Source of the DNA: CAZSLI01 sp964607705
GTDB taxonomy: Bacteria > Actinomycetota > Coriobacteriia > Anaerosomatales > PHET01
Reading direction: 5' to 3'
Assembly (NCBI GenBank): GCA_964607705.1
Contig: CAZSLI010000003.1
Location: 87,591 to 151,590 of the forward strand
Length of the DNA stretch: 64,000 nt
Of the stretch, positions 8,341 to 16,204 are shown piece after piece; the stretch's first letter is position 1; every line of letters starts with the position of its first letter. Under the pieces are notes generated by a model. That model worked only from the letters and a program-made list of their open reading frames with translations, was not told the DNA's origin and searched no databases. A program made the position numbers and the translations under genes.

Positions 8341-9815
8341 CTAGCGAACGCGTACCGATGCGATTGCGGAGACGGCCGAACCTGAGTCCACGTCACCGGC
8401 GAAGCGCGCCTGGAATCGGTAGGTGCCGCGACGGGTGAGCGTGTAGTCGCTCGCCCACGTGGAGACGAGCGCAGGCGCCGGCGCGGCCAGCACGGCGTCG
8501 TCATACCGATCGTCATCGTGCTCGTCGTCGTAGCGACTCAAGCGATCCGCCCACAGAGCGGTGAAGCTGGTCGCGGCGGGAGCCTGCACCTGCGTAACCA
8601 GCTCGTTTGCGAGTACCCAGGTCTTGCTCTTGGGCGCGAGAACCCACAGCTGGATGGCGTCGCCGCCGAGCGACGGCGAGAGCTCGCCGGTCAGGTGGAC
8701 CGACCGCCCGAGGCGGGTCGAGCGGGAATCCGCCGAGATGGTCACGGTCGACGTCGCCACGGTTCCCATGGGGGGTTCCGGGGCGGTCACCGTGAAGTTC
8801 ACGGTCTTGGCGGCCTCGATGTTGCCGGCGACGTCGACGGACCAGAACTGCAGCGTGTGGCTGCCGAGCGCGGTCACGGCGATCGAGGTGCCGGCGGTCT
8901 GGGCGCCGCCGTCGAGGCGGTAGTAGGTGGCGGCCACGCCGGAGCCGGCGTCGGTCGCGGTGAGCTTGATGGCTGCCGTGGACACGTAGGTGGCGACGGC
9001 GTCAGAGACCGTGGTCGGGGCGGTCGCATCGACCGGCACCGGAGCCGTGACGGTGAAGGTGACGGTCTTGGCGGCCTCGATGTTGCCGGCGACGTCGACG
9101 GACCAGAACTGCAGCGNNNNNNNNNNNNNNNNNNNNNNNNNNNNNNNNNNNNNNNNNNNNNNNNNNNNNNNNNNNNNNNNNNNNNNNNNNNNNNNNNNNN
9201 NNNNNNNNNNNNNNNNACGGTCTTGGCGGCCTCGATGTTGCCGGCGACGTCGACGGACCAGAACTGCAGCGTGTGGCTGCCGAGCGCGGTCACGGCGATC
9301 GAGGTGCCGGCGGTCTGGGCGCCGCCGTCGAGGCGGTAGTAGGTGGCGGCCACGCCGGAGCCGGCGTCGGTCGCGGTGAGTGCGATCGCGGCCATGCTCA
9401 CGTACGAGGTCTGAGCGTTGGACGTGGTAACCGGAGCGGTCGAGTCGACGGGCGTCGCGACAGGCGAGACGGTCGTCGAACCGATGCCGTCACCGGTACT
9501 CGGCCCTGCCACGGCGAACACCGTGTAGGTCTTGCCCGCGGTCACAGTGAACTGACCGCTCGTGCTTGTGATCGTGGCGAGCTTCGTCGCGCCGTCGAAG
9601 ACGGCGATCGCGTCAGCCGTCGGGGCGCTGACGTTGTAGGTCGCCTGCGTGCCCGCGGTCGACGCGAGTGTCGCGGTGACGGCCACGTTCGGCCCTCCGT
9701 GACAGTTGGTGCACGGCGTCGTCCGCGTGGGAAATGCGAGCGCGCTCGATGCGAATACCGCGCTCATTCCGAACGCGGCGAGCACTGCAACGAAGATCGT
9801 GCTTGCTCGTCTCAA
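8341..9815 (-). CDS. Secreted repeat protein with one CxxCH haem motif; sequence gap inside
   Basis: Exported protein of unknown function. Residues 1-28 form a signal peptide. CTNCH follows directly (PCTNCHGGP), a c-type haem attachment motif. After it come beta-sandwich repeats of about 87 aa with DAGSGVAATYYRLDGGAQ and LQFWSVDVAGNIEAAKT, like OmpL47 or Ig-like domains of surface proteins. A C-terminal Ig-like region ends at 8341. TTG at 9815 is the start because GGAGGTGG stands before it. The 100-N gap at 9117-9216 falls inside the repeats, so length and repeat number are unknown. The same Ig-like domain recurs in the neighbouring beta-helix protein, suggesting shared surface localisation. 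Confidence 0.8.
8801..9380. repeat. Tandem direct repeats, period 261 bp, interrupted by assembly gap
   Basis: A 164-bp block at 8801-8964 is repeated without a single difference at 9217-9380. A third copy starts at 9062 and enters the N run at 9117. The 261-bp period equals 87 codons. If only three copies exist, the true gap is about 206 bp rather than 100; each further copy adds 261 bp. Confidence 0.9.
9117..9216. other. Assembly gap (100 N)
   Basis: A run of exactly 100 N inside the repeat array of the haem-motif protein; the size is a placeholder. Confidence 0.99.
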
Positions 9816-10151
9816 AATGTGCCACCTCCAAATGGGTTGCGTCCTTGGACATCACATGCCGAAGGACTGAACACGACGGCAGAAAGCACGGCGCATGCCC
9901 CGGCAGCGTTTGTGAGAGAAGCCCAAGGAAGCGGCTTCCAGACCCTGCGGTCTAGAAACAGCACCGAAGGACCCACGGACCGGGTCCGAACCACTGGAGG
10001 TTCTCGGCAAGAAGTGCCTGCTCAAGGCTGGTAGAGACTGACACGAGAAACCTCGTCGGCGTGCGTTAGCGCCTGGCGGAGGCGGGAAGACACTCAGGGC
10101 GAGGGATGTGCGTCCCTCGCCCTGTTAGAGCGTCTATGAGAGGGGTGTTGC
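9816..10151. other. Intergenic region upstream of haem-motif protein
   Basis: 336 bp without a credible gene. It carries the terminator of the beta-helix gene (10095-10124) and several small inverted repeats: ACGAG/CTCGT near 10043, GGACC/GGTCC near 9970 and GAAGCC/GGCTTC near 9919. These could be leader structure of the minus-strand gene that starts at 9815. I searched by eye for cyclic-di-GMP and cobalamin aptamer cores and saw neither. Confidence 0.5.
10095..10124 (-). terminator. Terminator of the beta-helix gene
   Basis: 12-bp perfect stem CAGGGCGAGGGA/TCCCTCGCCCTG with a 6-nt loop, 28 nt past the stop codon. Confidence 0.85.
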
Positions 10152-12536
10152 CTACCTGACGGTGAAGGAGACCGGTCCAGCGAATGCCGAGGATCCGGCG
10201 GAGTTCACCGTACAGACCTTGAACTCATACGTACCGCGAGACATACGGGGGGTCGAGTACGTCGTCGCGCCGGCAGGCAGCGAGGCGTAGAGGGACCACG
10301 AACCCGAGGCGTAGCGCCAGACCTGGTAGCCCGTCTCGTTCGTCGCGTTGTCACTCCACTTGAGTTGCGCGCGTGCGCGGCTGAGTGTGGAGATCGCGAG
10401 CGAGGAGGGGGCGGCCGGCACCGTGATCACCGGAGTGGGATCCGGCACGGGCGTGGGGGTCGGCGTGGGCACGGGGGTAGGGGTCGGCGTGGGCGTGGGC
10501 ACGGTCGTGCCCGGAGCGGTCACGGTGACCTCGTTCGAGTACGGGGAGTAGATGGTGGTGGTGCCATCGCTCCCATAAGCGCGTACGCGGTACTTGTAGT
10601 TCAGGCCAAGGGAGACACGATCCGCATACGAGGTCGTGTCGGCAGGCAGCGTGTCGATAGAAACCCAAGCGTCCTGCGTTCCGTCGTGCATGTATGCACG
10701 CTCCACCGAGAAGCCGGCCTCGTTGGCGGCTGCATCGATCCAGGAGAGGCTCGTCACGATGTAGCCACCGCTCTCGACACCGGCGCCGGCGAGGTTCGTC
10801 GGCGCGGCGATAGCCAGCGGCACCGGAGTGGGCGTGGGATCAGGAACCGGGGTGGGGGTCGGTGTGACCACGCCGCCCACGGTGAAGGTGCGGCTCATGA
10901 CGGTCGACTTGTTGCCGGCCATGTCCACGGACCAGTAGCTCATGACGTGCGTGCCCACCGGGCCGACACCCAGGGTGACGGGGCTGCCGTAGTAGGCCTT
11001 CGCGGCACCGGTGTCCATCTTGACGAAGATCGCCGCGATACCCGAGTTGGCGTCAGTGGCATCCACGGTCAGGGTGTTGCCGGCGTCGTAGTTGGTCGTC
11101 GTGGAGTCACTCCACACGCTCGGTGCGGTTGCGTCACCGGCGAGCTTGCCGGCGGTACCGCCCGAGAGGTTGGTCGCACCGTAAGCGGCACCGGTGATCG
11201 CGTTGCCCTCCTGGTACACAGGAGCCATGCCGTACAGGCCGTAGCCGTAGGTGACGTTGGTGAGCGTGTTGCGCACGACGGTCGCGTTCGCCTGGGCGAG
11301 CACCGCCGAGCGGGCGCCGATGTCACCGGTGCCCGTGTTCTTCACGGTGTTGTCGGTGACGAGCGTATTCCCGCCGTCAGTGCGGATGCCGCTACCCGTG
11401 GCGCCTTCGATCACGTTGTTGGCGACGACCGAACCCTTCGGGTAACAGATGATGGCGTCGCCCGAGTCGTAGGGGAACAGGGCCGCATTCCGTGTCGTGT
11501 TCGCGATGTAGTTGTTGAAGATGCGGATCGGCTTGAGGGTGTAGGTGTGCGTGTTCGAGTCGGTCACGTACGGGGCCGAGATGCCGCGCAGGTGAGCGTT
11601 GGTGATCGTGTTGTCGTGGATGGTGCCGTTTCCGCCGACAAGCCCGTTGACTGTGGCCCAGTCGCCGATGGACACGACGGCGATACCTGAGCCGCCGGTG
11701 TTGTCGATCACGTTGTTGTAGGCCTCGAACCGCTCGGTATCGCGGAAGCGGATGCCCTCGGCGTTGTAGGTGCCGTTCTTGACGGTGTTCCCGAACGCGA
11801 CGATGTCGCTCGATCCATAGGTGTGGATCGCGGCGCGACCATCCTGAGACAGCAGCGCCCAACGCTCGACGTAGTTGTTCGAGATCGTCAGGTGATGGGT
11901 GCTCGAGTACGCCAGGATCCCGTCGCGGCCCATGCCATAGGCGTAGTTGCCGTCAACGGTCACGTACGACGAACCCGAGATGACGATGCCGTACTGGCTG
12001 TTGGTGGAGGAGGTGTTCTTCACCACGGTGTTGGTGCACCCGACGAGGTTCACGTTGCCGTTGGTCATGTTGGTGGCCTTCACGCCGTCAACGGTGAGGC
12101 CGCTGATGCTGTTGCCCATCACCGCGATGGCGATGGTGTTCTGACCATCGAACGAACCGCCGTTGATCGTGACGCCGGCTCCATTGACATTCAGGAAGTT
12201 GCCACCGTTGTAGCCGGGGAGGATGGTCGCTCCCGCATCAAAGTTCAGCGTGGTGTTCGCGGGCAACGAGACACCGGCGAACCGGTAGGTGCCGGCCGGG
12301 AAGTACAGAGTCTTGCCGCCGCCGTTGACGAGCGACTGCAGTGACGACGTCGAGTCTGCGCCGCCGTTACTGACGCCGTAGCTCGTGACGTTGGTGCCTC
12401 CGGTCGCTGCAAGCGCCGGCTGCACCGGTCCAACGACGAGACCGCCGCCGAACGTTAGGGCCATAGCAAGACCCGCGGCCGCTACGCGACCTGAGATCTT
12501 TCGAACCCTTTCGGTTACGCGGGTAACTCTTCGCAT
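10152..12536 (-). CDS. Secreted right-handed beta-helix protein with Ig-like and two FN3 domains
   Basis: 794 aa exported surface or extracellular protein. Signal peptide at about 1-42. Residues about 50-450 are a pectate-lyase-like parallel beta-helix with many short N-rich rungs (for example GILAYSSTHHLTISNNYVER), starting with a pectate-lyase-3-type FPAGTYRFAG block. Then come an Ig-like domain shared with the neighbouring haem-motif protein, a Pro-Thr linker, an FN3 domain, a longer PTPTPVP linker and a second FN3 domain. It probably binds or cleaves a polysaccharide. Its position beside the exopolysaccharide operon fits, but no catalytic residues were assigned. The start at 12536 follows GGGAG; the frame stays open to 12689 without support. 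Confidence 0.85.
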   Translation of the reverse strand: MRRVTRVTERVRKISGRVAAAGLAMALTFGGGLVVGPVQPALAATGGTNVTSYGVSNGGADSTSSLQSLVNGGGKTLYFPAGTYRFAGVSLPANTTLNFDAGATILPGYNGGNFLNVNGAGVTINGGSFDGQNTIAIAVMGNSISGLTVDGVKATNMTNGNVNLVGCTNTVVKNTSSTNSQYGIVISGSSYVTVDGNYAYGMGRDGILAYSSTHHLTISNNYVERWALLSQDGRAAIHTYGSSDIVAFGNTVKNGTYNAEGIRFRDTERFEAYNNVIDNTGGSGIAVVSIGDWATVNGLVGGNGTIHDNTITNAHLRGISAPYVTDSNTHTYTLKPIRIFNNYIANTTRNAALFPYDSGDAIICYPKGSVVANNVIEGATGSGIRTDGGNTLVTDNTVKNTGTGDIGARSAVLAQANATVVRNTLTNVTYGYGLYGMAPVYQEGNAITGAAYGATNLSGGTAGKLAGDATAPSVWSDSTTTNYDAGNTLTVDATDANSGIAAIFVKMDTGAAKAYYGSPVTLGVGPVGTHVMSYWSVDMAGNKSTVMSRTFTVGGVVTPTPTPVPDPTPTPVPLAIAAPTNLAGAGVESGGYIVTSLSWIDAAANEAGFSVERAYMHDGTQDAWVSIDTLPADTTSYADRVSLGLNYKYRVRAYGSDGTTTIYSPYSNEVTVTAPGTTVPTPTPTPTPVPTPTPTPVPDPTPVITVPAAPSSLAISTLSRARAQLKWSDNATNETGYQVWRYASGSWSLYASLPAGATTYSTPRMSRGTYEFKVCTVNSAGSSAFAGPVSFTVR

Positions 12537-12974
12537 GTGGAACTCCCATCGGGTTACGCCGCCCCGCAGCGGCGTCGTGGTGATGAACGCAGGGCGATCC
12601 GCTTCTGGAACGTTCTTCCTCACGCCCCCAGAAATGCGAAAGCCCGCCGATCGGCGGGCACCGCCCGTATTCGCGCGCTCATCGCGCACTGGATTTCAAC
12701 GCTTCTTTCCGGGTCGACCAAAATTCTTGCGATTCGAATGTTAGGAACGACCCACTGCGGGGTAAAGCAACCCGTTTGCCACACCTGTGACCGTCGTCAC
12801 ACACCACAGAGTACCCATACTTTACCGCGTGTACATCTACCTGCACTGCTCTGCCTGAATGCGAGAACCGCGCCGTCGCAGATTCTTGGAGCGGAAAGTT
12901 GCGACGCGGCTCACTTCGACGGGAAAAGACCCCTTACGCGTCTTGTGAGAAGTCCGGCGAAGGGGGTCCCATTC
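12537..12974. other. Divergent intergenic region between beta-helix gene and asnB
   Basis: 438 bp. On the minus strand it is a long leader for the beta-helix gene and holds a terminator-like hairpin at 12642-12659. The rest probably contains both promoters. No known riboswitch class was recognised. Confidence 0.5.
12642..12659 (-). terminator. Leader hairpin upstream of the beta-helix gene
   Basis: GCCCGCCGATCGGCGGGC, a perfect palindrome, followed on the minus strand by TTTCGCATTTC. It lies about 105 nt before the start codon, so it could work as an attenuator rather than a gene-end terminator. Confidence 0.5.
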
Positions 12975-14882
12975 GTGTGCGGTATCGCGGGCATCGTGGG
13001 GGATGCCCCGGTTGATGGCGCAGCGCTCAAGCGGATGTCCTCGGTGATCGCACACCGGGGACCGGACGATGAGGGATTCTTCGTCGACGAAGGGACGGGC
13101 CTCGCCCACCGGCGACTTGCCATCGTCGACCTGTCGCCTGCGGGACATCAGCCGATGAGCAACGAGGACGGCTCGCTGTGGATCGTCTACAACGGCGAGG
13201 TGTACAACTCACGCGTCATCGGCAGTGAGCTGGAAGGCAAGGGGCACGTCTTCCGCTCGACGAGCGATACCGAGGTCATCCTGCACGCCTACGAGCAGTG
13301 GGGGCCCGAGTGCGTCCGGCGGTTCAACGGCATGTGGGGATTCGCAATCTGGGACAGGCGCGAACGGGCGCTGTTCGCGTCGCGCGACAGGTTCGGCGTC
13401 AAGCCGTTCTACTACCACCATCGGCCGGGTGGCCCTTTCGTATTCAGCTCGGAGATCAAGGCGATCCTTGCCGCGGGCCTTCCCGCCCGGCTGGAAGAGG
13501 CGTATGCGGCCCACGTGCTGGTCACCGCCCGCCTCGATGACGGACCCGAGACGATGTTCGCCGGCGTTCGACAAATCGAACCCGCTCACAACCTCACGTA
13601 CCGCAACGGCGAGGTCGCGCTGAGGCGCTATTGGGACCTCGACTGCCGAGGGGTCCTCGGCGAGATAGACGCCGAGGAGGCCGCCGAGGGGCTGAGGGAA
13701 CTGCTGTCCGACGCGGTCCGGCTGCGCGTGATCTCGAGCGACGTGCAAGTGGGCAGCTGCTTGTCGGGCGGGCTCGACTCGAGCACGATCGTGAGTCTTG
13801 CATCGGGGCTCGGCGGCCAGCCCATGGCCACGTTCTCGCTCGAGTACGGCGAGCCGGGCTACGACGAGAGCGGCTGGGCCCGGCTCGTAGCGGGCCGCTT
13901 CGCATGCGAGGACCGCTATATCGAGCCGCGCGCTGAGGACTTCTTCGGCGTGCTGGAGAAGATGGCGTGGTTCCAAGACGAACCGGCTGCGGGTCCCGGG
14001 CTCTACTCGCAGTGGCATGTGATGGAGCTGGCCGGGCCCCACGTGAAGGTGTTGCTCGACGGCCAGGGCGGCGACGAGACCATGGCCGGCTACCGCTACT
14101 ACCTCGAGCCGTACCTGCGCGCGCTCGCAAGCCGTGCCGTCCGCGGCGACTCGGCTGCGCTGGGTCGCTTCTGGAGCGACGTGCCGACGGTCGCCCAAAC
14201 CTGGGGGATGTCGGTGCCCATGGCGCTCGGGCGAGCGTTCGGCGGCGACCAGCTGCGGCATGCGTACCTGAAGTGGCGCGGCATCGGCTTCGACGGTGTC
14301 CTCTCGCCCGAGATCGCCGAGAACGCCGCGGCGAACCCGATCGAGCGGCCGCCACTGCCGTCGACCGGCGACCCGCTCAACGACCGGCTGCTGCGCGACG
14401 TGACGCGCGACGTCATCCCGAGTCTGCTCCATTACGAAGACCGCAACAGCATGGCGTTCTCGATCGAGGCCCGCACGCCCTTTCTCGACTACCGTCTCAT
14501 CGAATACGCGATGCGGCTCCCCGGCGTCCAGAAGGTGCGTGACGGCCAGACCAAGTGGCTGTTCCGAGAAGCGATGCGCGGAGTCACGCCCCCCGAGATC
14601 CTCGAGCGGCGGGACAAGATGGGCTACAAGACGCCGGTCGCCGAGTGGTTCCGTGGTCCGCTGGCGCCGGTCGTGCGCGAGATGCTGCTGTCCTCGGAGG
14701 CGACGTCTCGAGGGATCGTCAAACCGGACGAAATGGCACGGAGGCTCGACGGGCACGAGTCCGGGCGCTCCGACATCTCGTGGCAGATCTACCGCTGGCT
14801 CTCGCTCGAACAGTGGTTCCGGACGTTCATCGACAGGCGAGACCCGGCGCTTGGCCCGACGACGCTCTCGCTACCGGGCTAG
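12975..14882 (+). CDS. asnB: Asparagine synthetase, glutamine-hydrolysing
   Basis: Makes asparagine from aspartate, glutamine and ATP; homologues in surface-polysaccharide loci may amidate sugar acids instead. The N-terminal Ntn glutaminase begins MCGIAGIVGD, so the start is the GTG at 12975 preceded by AAGGGGGT. This leaves Cys2 as nucleophile, and upstream in-frame codons have no homology. RGPDDEG and the NGEVYN block belong to the glutaminase. The synthetase domain has SGGLDSS and DGQGGDE. 635 aa, in the range of the longer AsnB type. It converges on the exopolysaccharide operon, which suggests a related role. Confidence 0.93.
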   Translation: MCGIAGIVGDAPVDGAALKRMSSVIAHRGPDDEGFFVDEGTGLAHRRLAIVDLSPAGHQPMSNEDGSLWIVYNGEVYNSRVIGSELEGKGHVFRSTSDTEVILHAYEQWGPECVRRFNGMWGFAIWDRRERALFASRDRFGVKPFYYHHRPGGPFVFSSEIKAILAAGLPARLEEAYAAHVLVTARLDDGPETMFAGVRQIEPAHNLTYRNGEVALRRYWDLDCRGVLGEIDAEEAAEGLRELLSDAVRLRVISSDVQVGSCLSGGLDSSTIVSLASGLGGQPMATFSLEYGEPGYDESGWARLVAGRFACEDRYIEPRAEDFFGVLEKMAWFQDEPAAGPGLYSQWHVMELAGPHVKVLLDGQGGDETMAGYRYYLEPYLRALASRAVRGDSAALGRFWSDVPTVAQTWGMSVPMALGRAFGGDQLRHAYLKWRGIGFDGVLSPEIAENAAANPIERPPLPSTGDPLNDRLLRDVTRDVIPSLLHYEDRNSMAFSIEARTPFLDYRLIEYAMRLPGVQKVRDGQTKWLFREAMRGVTPPEILERRDKMGYKTPVAEWFRGPLAPVVREMLLSSEATSRGIVKPDEMARRLDGHESGRSDISWQIYRWLSLEQWFRTFIDRRDPALGPTTLSLPG

Positions 14883-14889
14883 GAAGTCG

Positions 14890-14916
14890 GCCGCTCCTGC
14901 CGCGCGAGGCAGCGGC
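14890..14916. terminator. Hairpin between asnB and flippase gene
   Basis: GCCGCT-CCT-GCC pairs with GGC-AGCGGC around GCGCGA, in the 33 bp between two convergent genes. A three-base bulge makes it a moderate candidate. Confidence 0.5.
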
Positions 14917-16196
14917 TAGACAGCCGGATCCGGGTCGGGTGTCGTGTTGGCCGCAGAGGGGCGATCGCGGGACAACGCCGAGACGGCCAGGCGCTCGAGG
15001 TCACGAACGTCGGCGAACACGAAGCGTCCCCACGCCCAGGTGACGGCCAGCGCGGACACCACCGCCAGGAGGCCTCGGACGATCAGCGGCAGCCCCGTCG
15101 GCGCGAGGACCCACTCGACGGCCAGGCAGGCGAGCGCCGCACCGGCCGCCAGTCCCGCCGCAGGAGCCAGTGCACGAGCGGACCCTGAAGGCGCAAGCGA
15201 CAGCGAGCGAGACACGTCTACCTGCAGCCCGAGCGTAGCGCACGTCGTCGCCACGGCCACCGCGGCGGCCACCCCGGCGACACCCCACCGGCTTCCGACA
15301 GCCGCGCCTACGGCGACGCCGATGAGAAGCGCGATGTCCCATCGCACCTGGAGCCCGGGCCGTCCGACCGCCTTGAATGCGGCTCGTCCGAAGACGCCCA
15401 CGGACCGCGCAGCTCCGGCGAGGCACAGCAACTGGAACGGCAGCACCGCGGCCTCCCACTTGGGGCCGTAGAGCCCCACGACGAGGTCGGGCGCCGCCAC
15501 GACCGCGGCCAGCAGNNNNNNNNNNNNNNNNNNNNNNNNNNNNNNNNNNNNNNNNNNNNNNNNNNNNNNNNNNNNNNNNNNNNNNNNNNNNNNNNNNNNN
15601 NNNNNNNNNNNNNNNCCCGCCACGAGGCTCCAGTACTGCAGCCCCGACAACGCGCAGCCCACCGCCACGGCGGCATTGATGGCGACCGACGCGAGGTTGG
15701 CGAGCGCAGGCGTCCTGAAGTCCATGCGGCGCCGCAGGAGCGCGTTGTGCACGAGCGCCTCGGCCGACAGCAGGACGGTGAGCGACAGCGCGGCGAATAC
15801 CGGCGCCACGCGCGGCTCGCGGTAGATGCGAGCGATGAGCGGGGCAGCGAGGACGCAGATGGCCGCGAGAACGACACCCGCGATCGTGCAAAGCCAGAAG
15901 AGCGAGCTGACCTCGTCATCGCTGAGCCGCTTACGACCTATGATGGCCGCCGAGGGCCCCAACTCGGTGGTGATGGCCGTGAGCCCGAAGAAGACCGCCG
16001 CCATGCCGAGCAACCCGAAGTCCTCCGGGGTGAGGACGCGGGCCAGCACAGCGGTGCCGAGGACCCGGATCGGCTCGGCGAGCGCCTGACCCCCCACTGC
16101 CCACATCGCGCCTCGCGCGGAACGCCGACCCAGACCGGCTCCGGGGCGCGAGTCCTCGGCGACGATATCCTCGACTTGCTGGCGACTGGTGCGCAT
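14916..16196 (-). CDS. Polysaccharide flippase (Wzx-like, MOP superfamily), gap inside
   Basis: Multi-pass membrane protein expected to flip lipid-linked oligosaccharide across the membrane. The N-terminal region GAMWAVGGQALAEPIRVLG and the segment TPEDFGLLGMA are typical of the RfbX/Wzx family. Many hydrophobic helices follow on both sides of the 100-N gap (15516-15615). The ATG at 16196 sits 8 bp after the stop of the dehydratase gene. It is the last gene of the minus-strand operon. Exact length is unknown because of the gap. Confidence 0.85.
   Translation of the reverse strand: MRTSRQQVEDIVAEDSRPGAGLGRRSARGAMWAVGGQALAEPIRVLGTAVLARVLTPEDFGLLGMAAVFFGLTAITTELGPSAAIIGRKRLSDDEVSSLFWLCTIAGVVLAAICVLAAPLIARIYREPRVAPVFAALSLTVLLSAEALVHNALLRRRMDFRTPALANLASVAINAAVAVGCALSGLQYWSLVAXXXXXXXXXXXXXXXXXXXXXXXXXXXXXXXXXXLLAAVVAAPDLVVGLYGPKWEAAVLPFQLLCLAGAARSVGVFGRAAFKAVGRPGLQVRWDIALLIGVAVGAAVGSRWGVAGVAAAVAVATTCATLGLQVDVSRSLSLAPSGSARALAPAAGLAAGAALACLAVEWVLAPTGLPLIVRGLLAVVSALAVTWAWGRFVFADVRDLERLAVSALSRDRPSAANTTPDPDPAV
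15516..15615. other. Assembly gap (100 N)
   Basis: A run of exactly 100 N inside the flippase gene. Confidence 0.99.
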
Positions 16197-16204
16197 GGAG
16201 CGGA

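Noticed and set aside
12537..12860. Cyclic-di-GMP (GEMM) riboswitch before the beta-helix gene
   Set aside because: The conserved aptamer blocks are not present on the minus strand.
12537..12974. N-terminal extension of AsnB in the same frame
   Set aside because: AsnB needs Cys2 after processing, and a ribosome site precedes the GTG that gives it.
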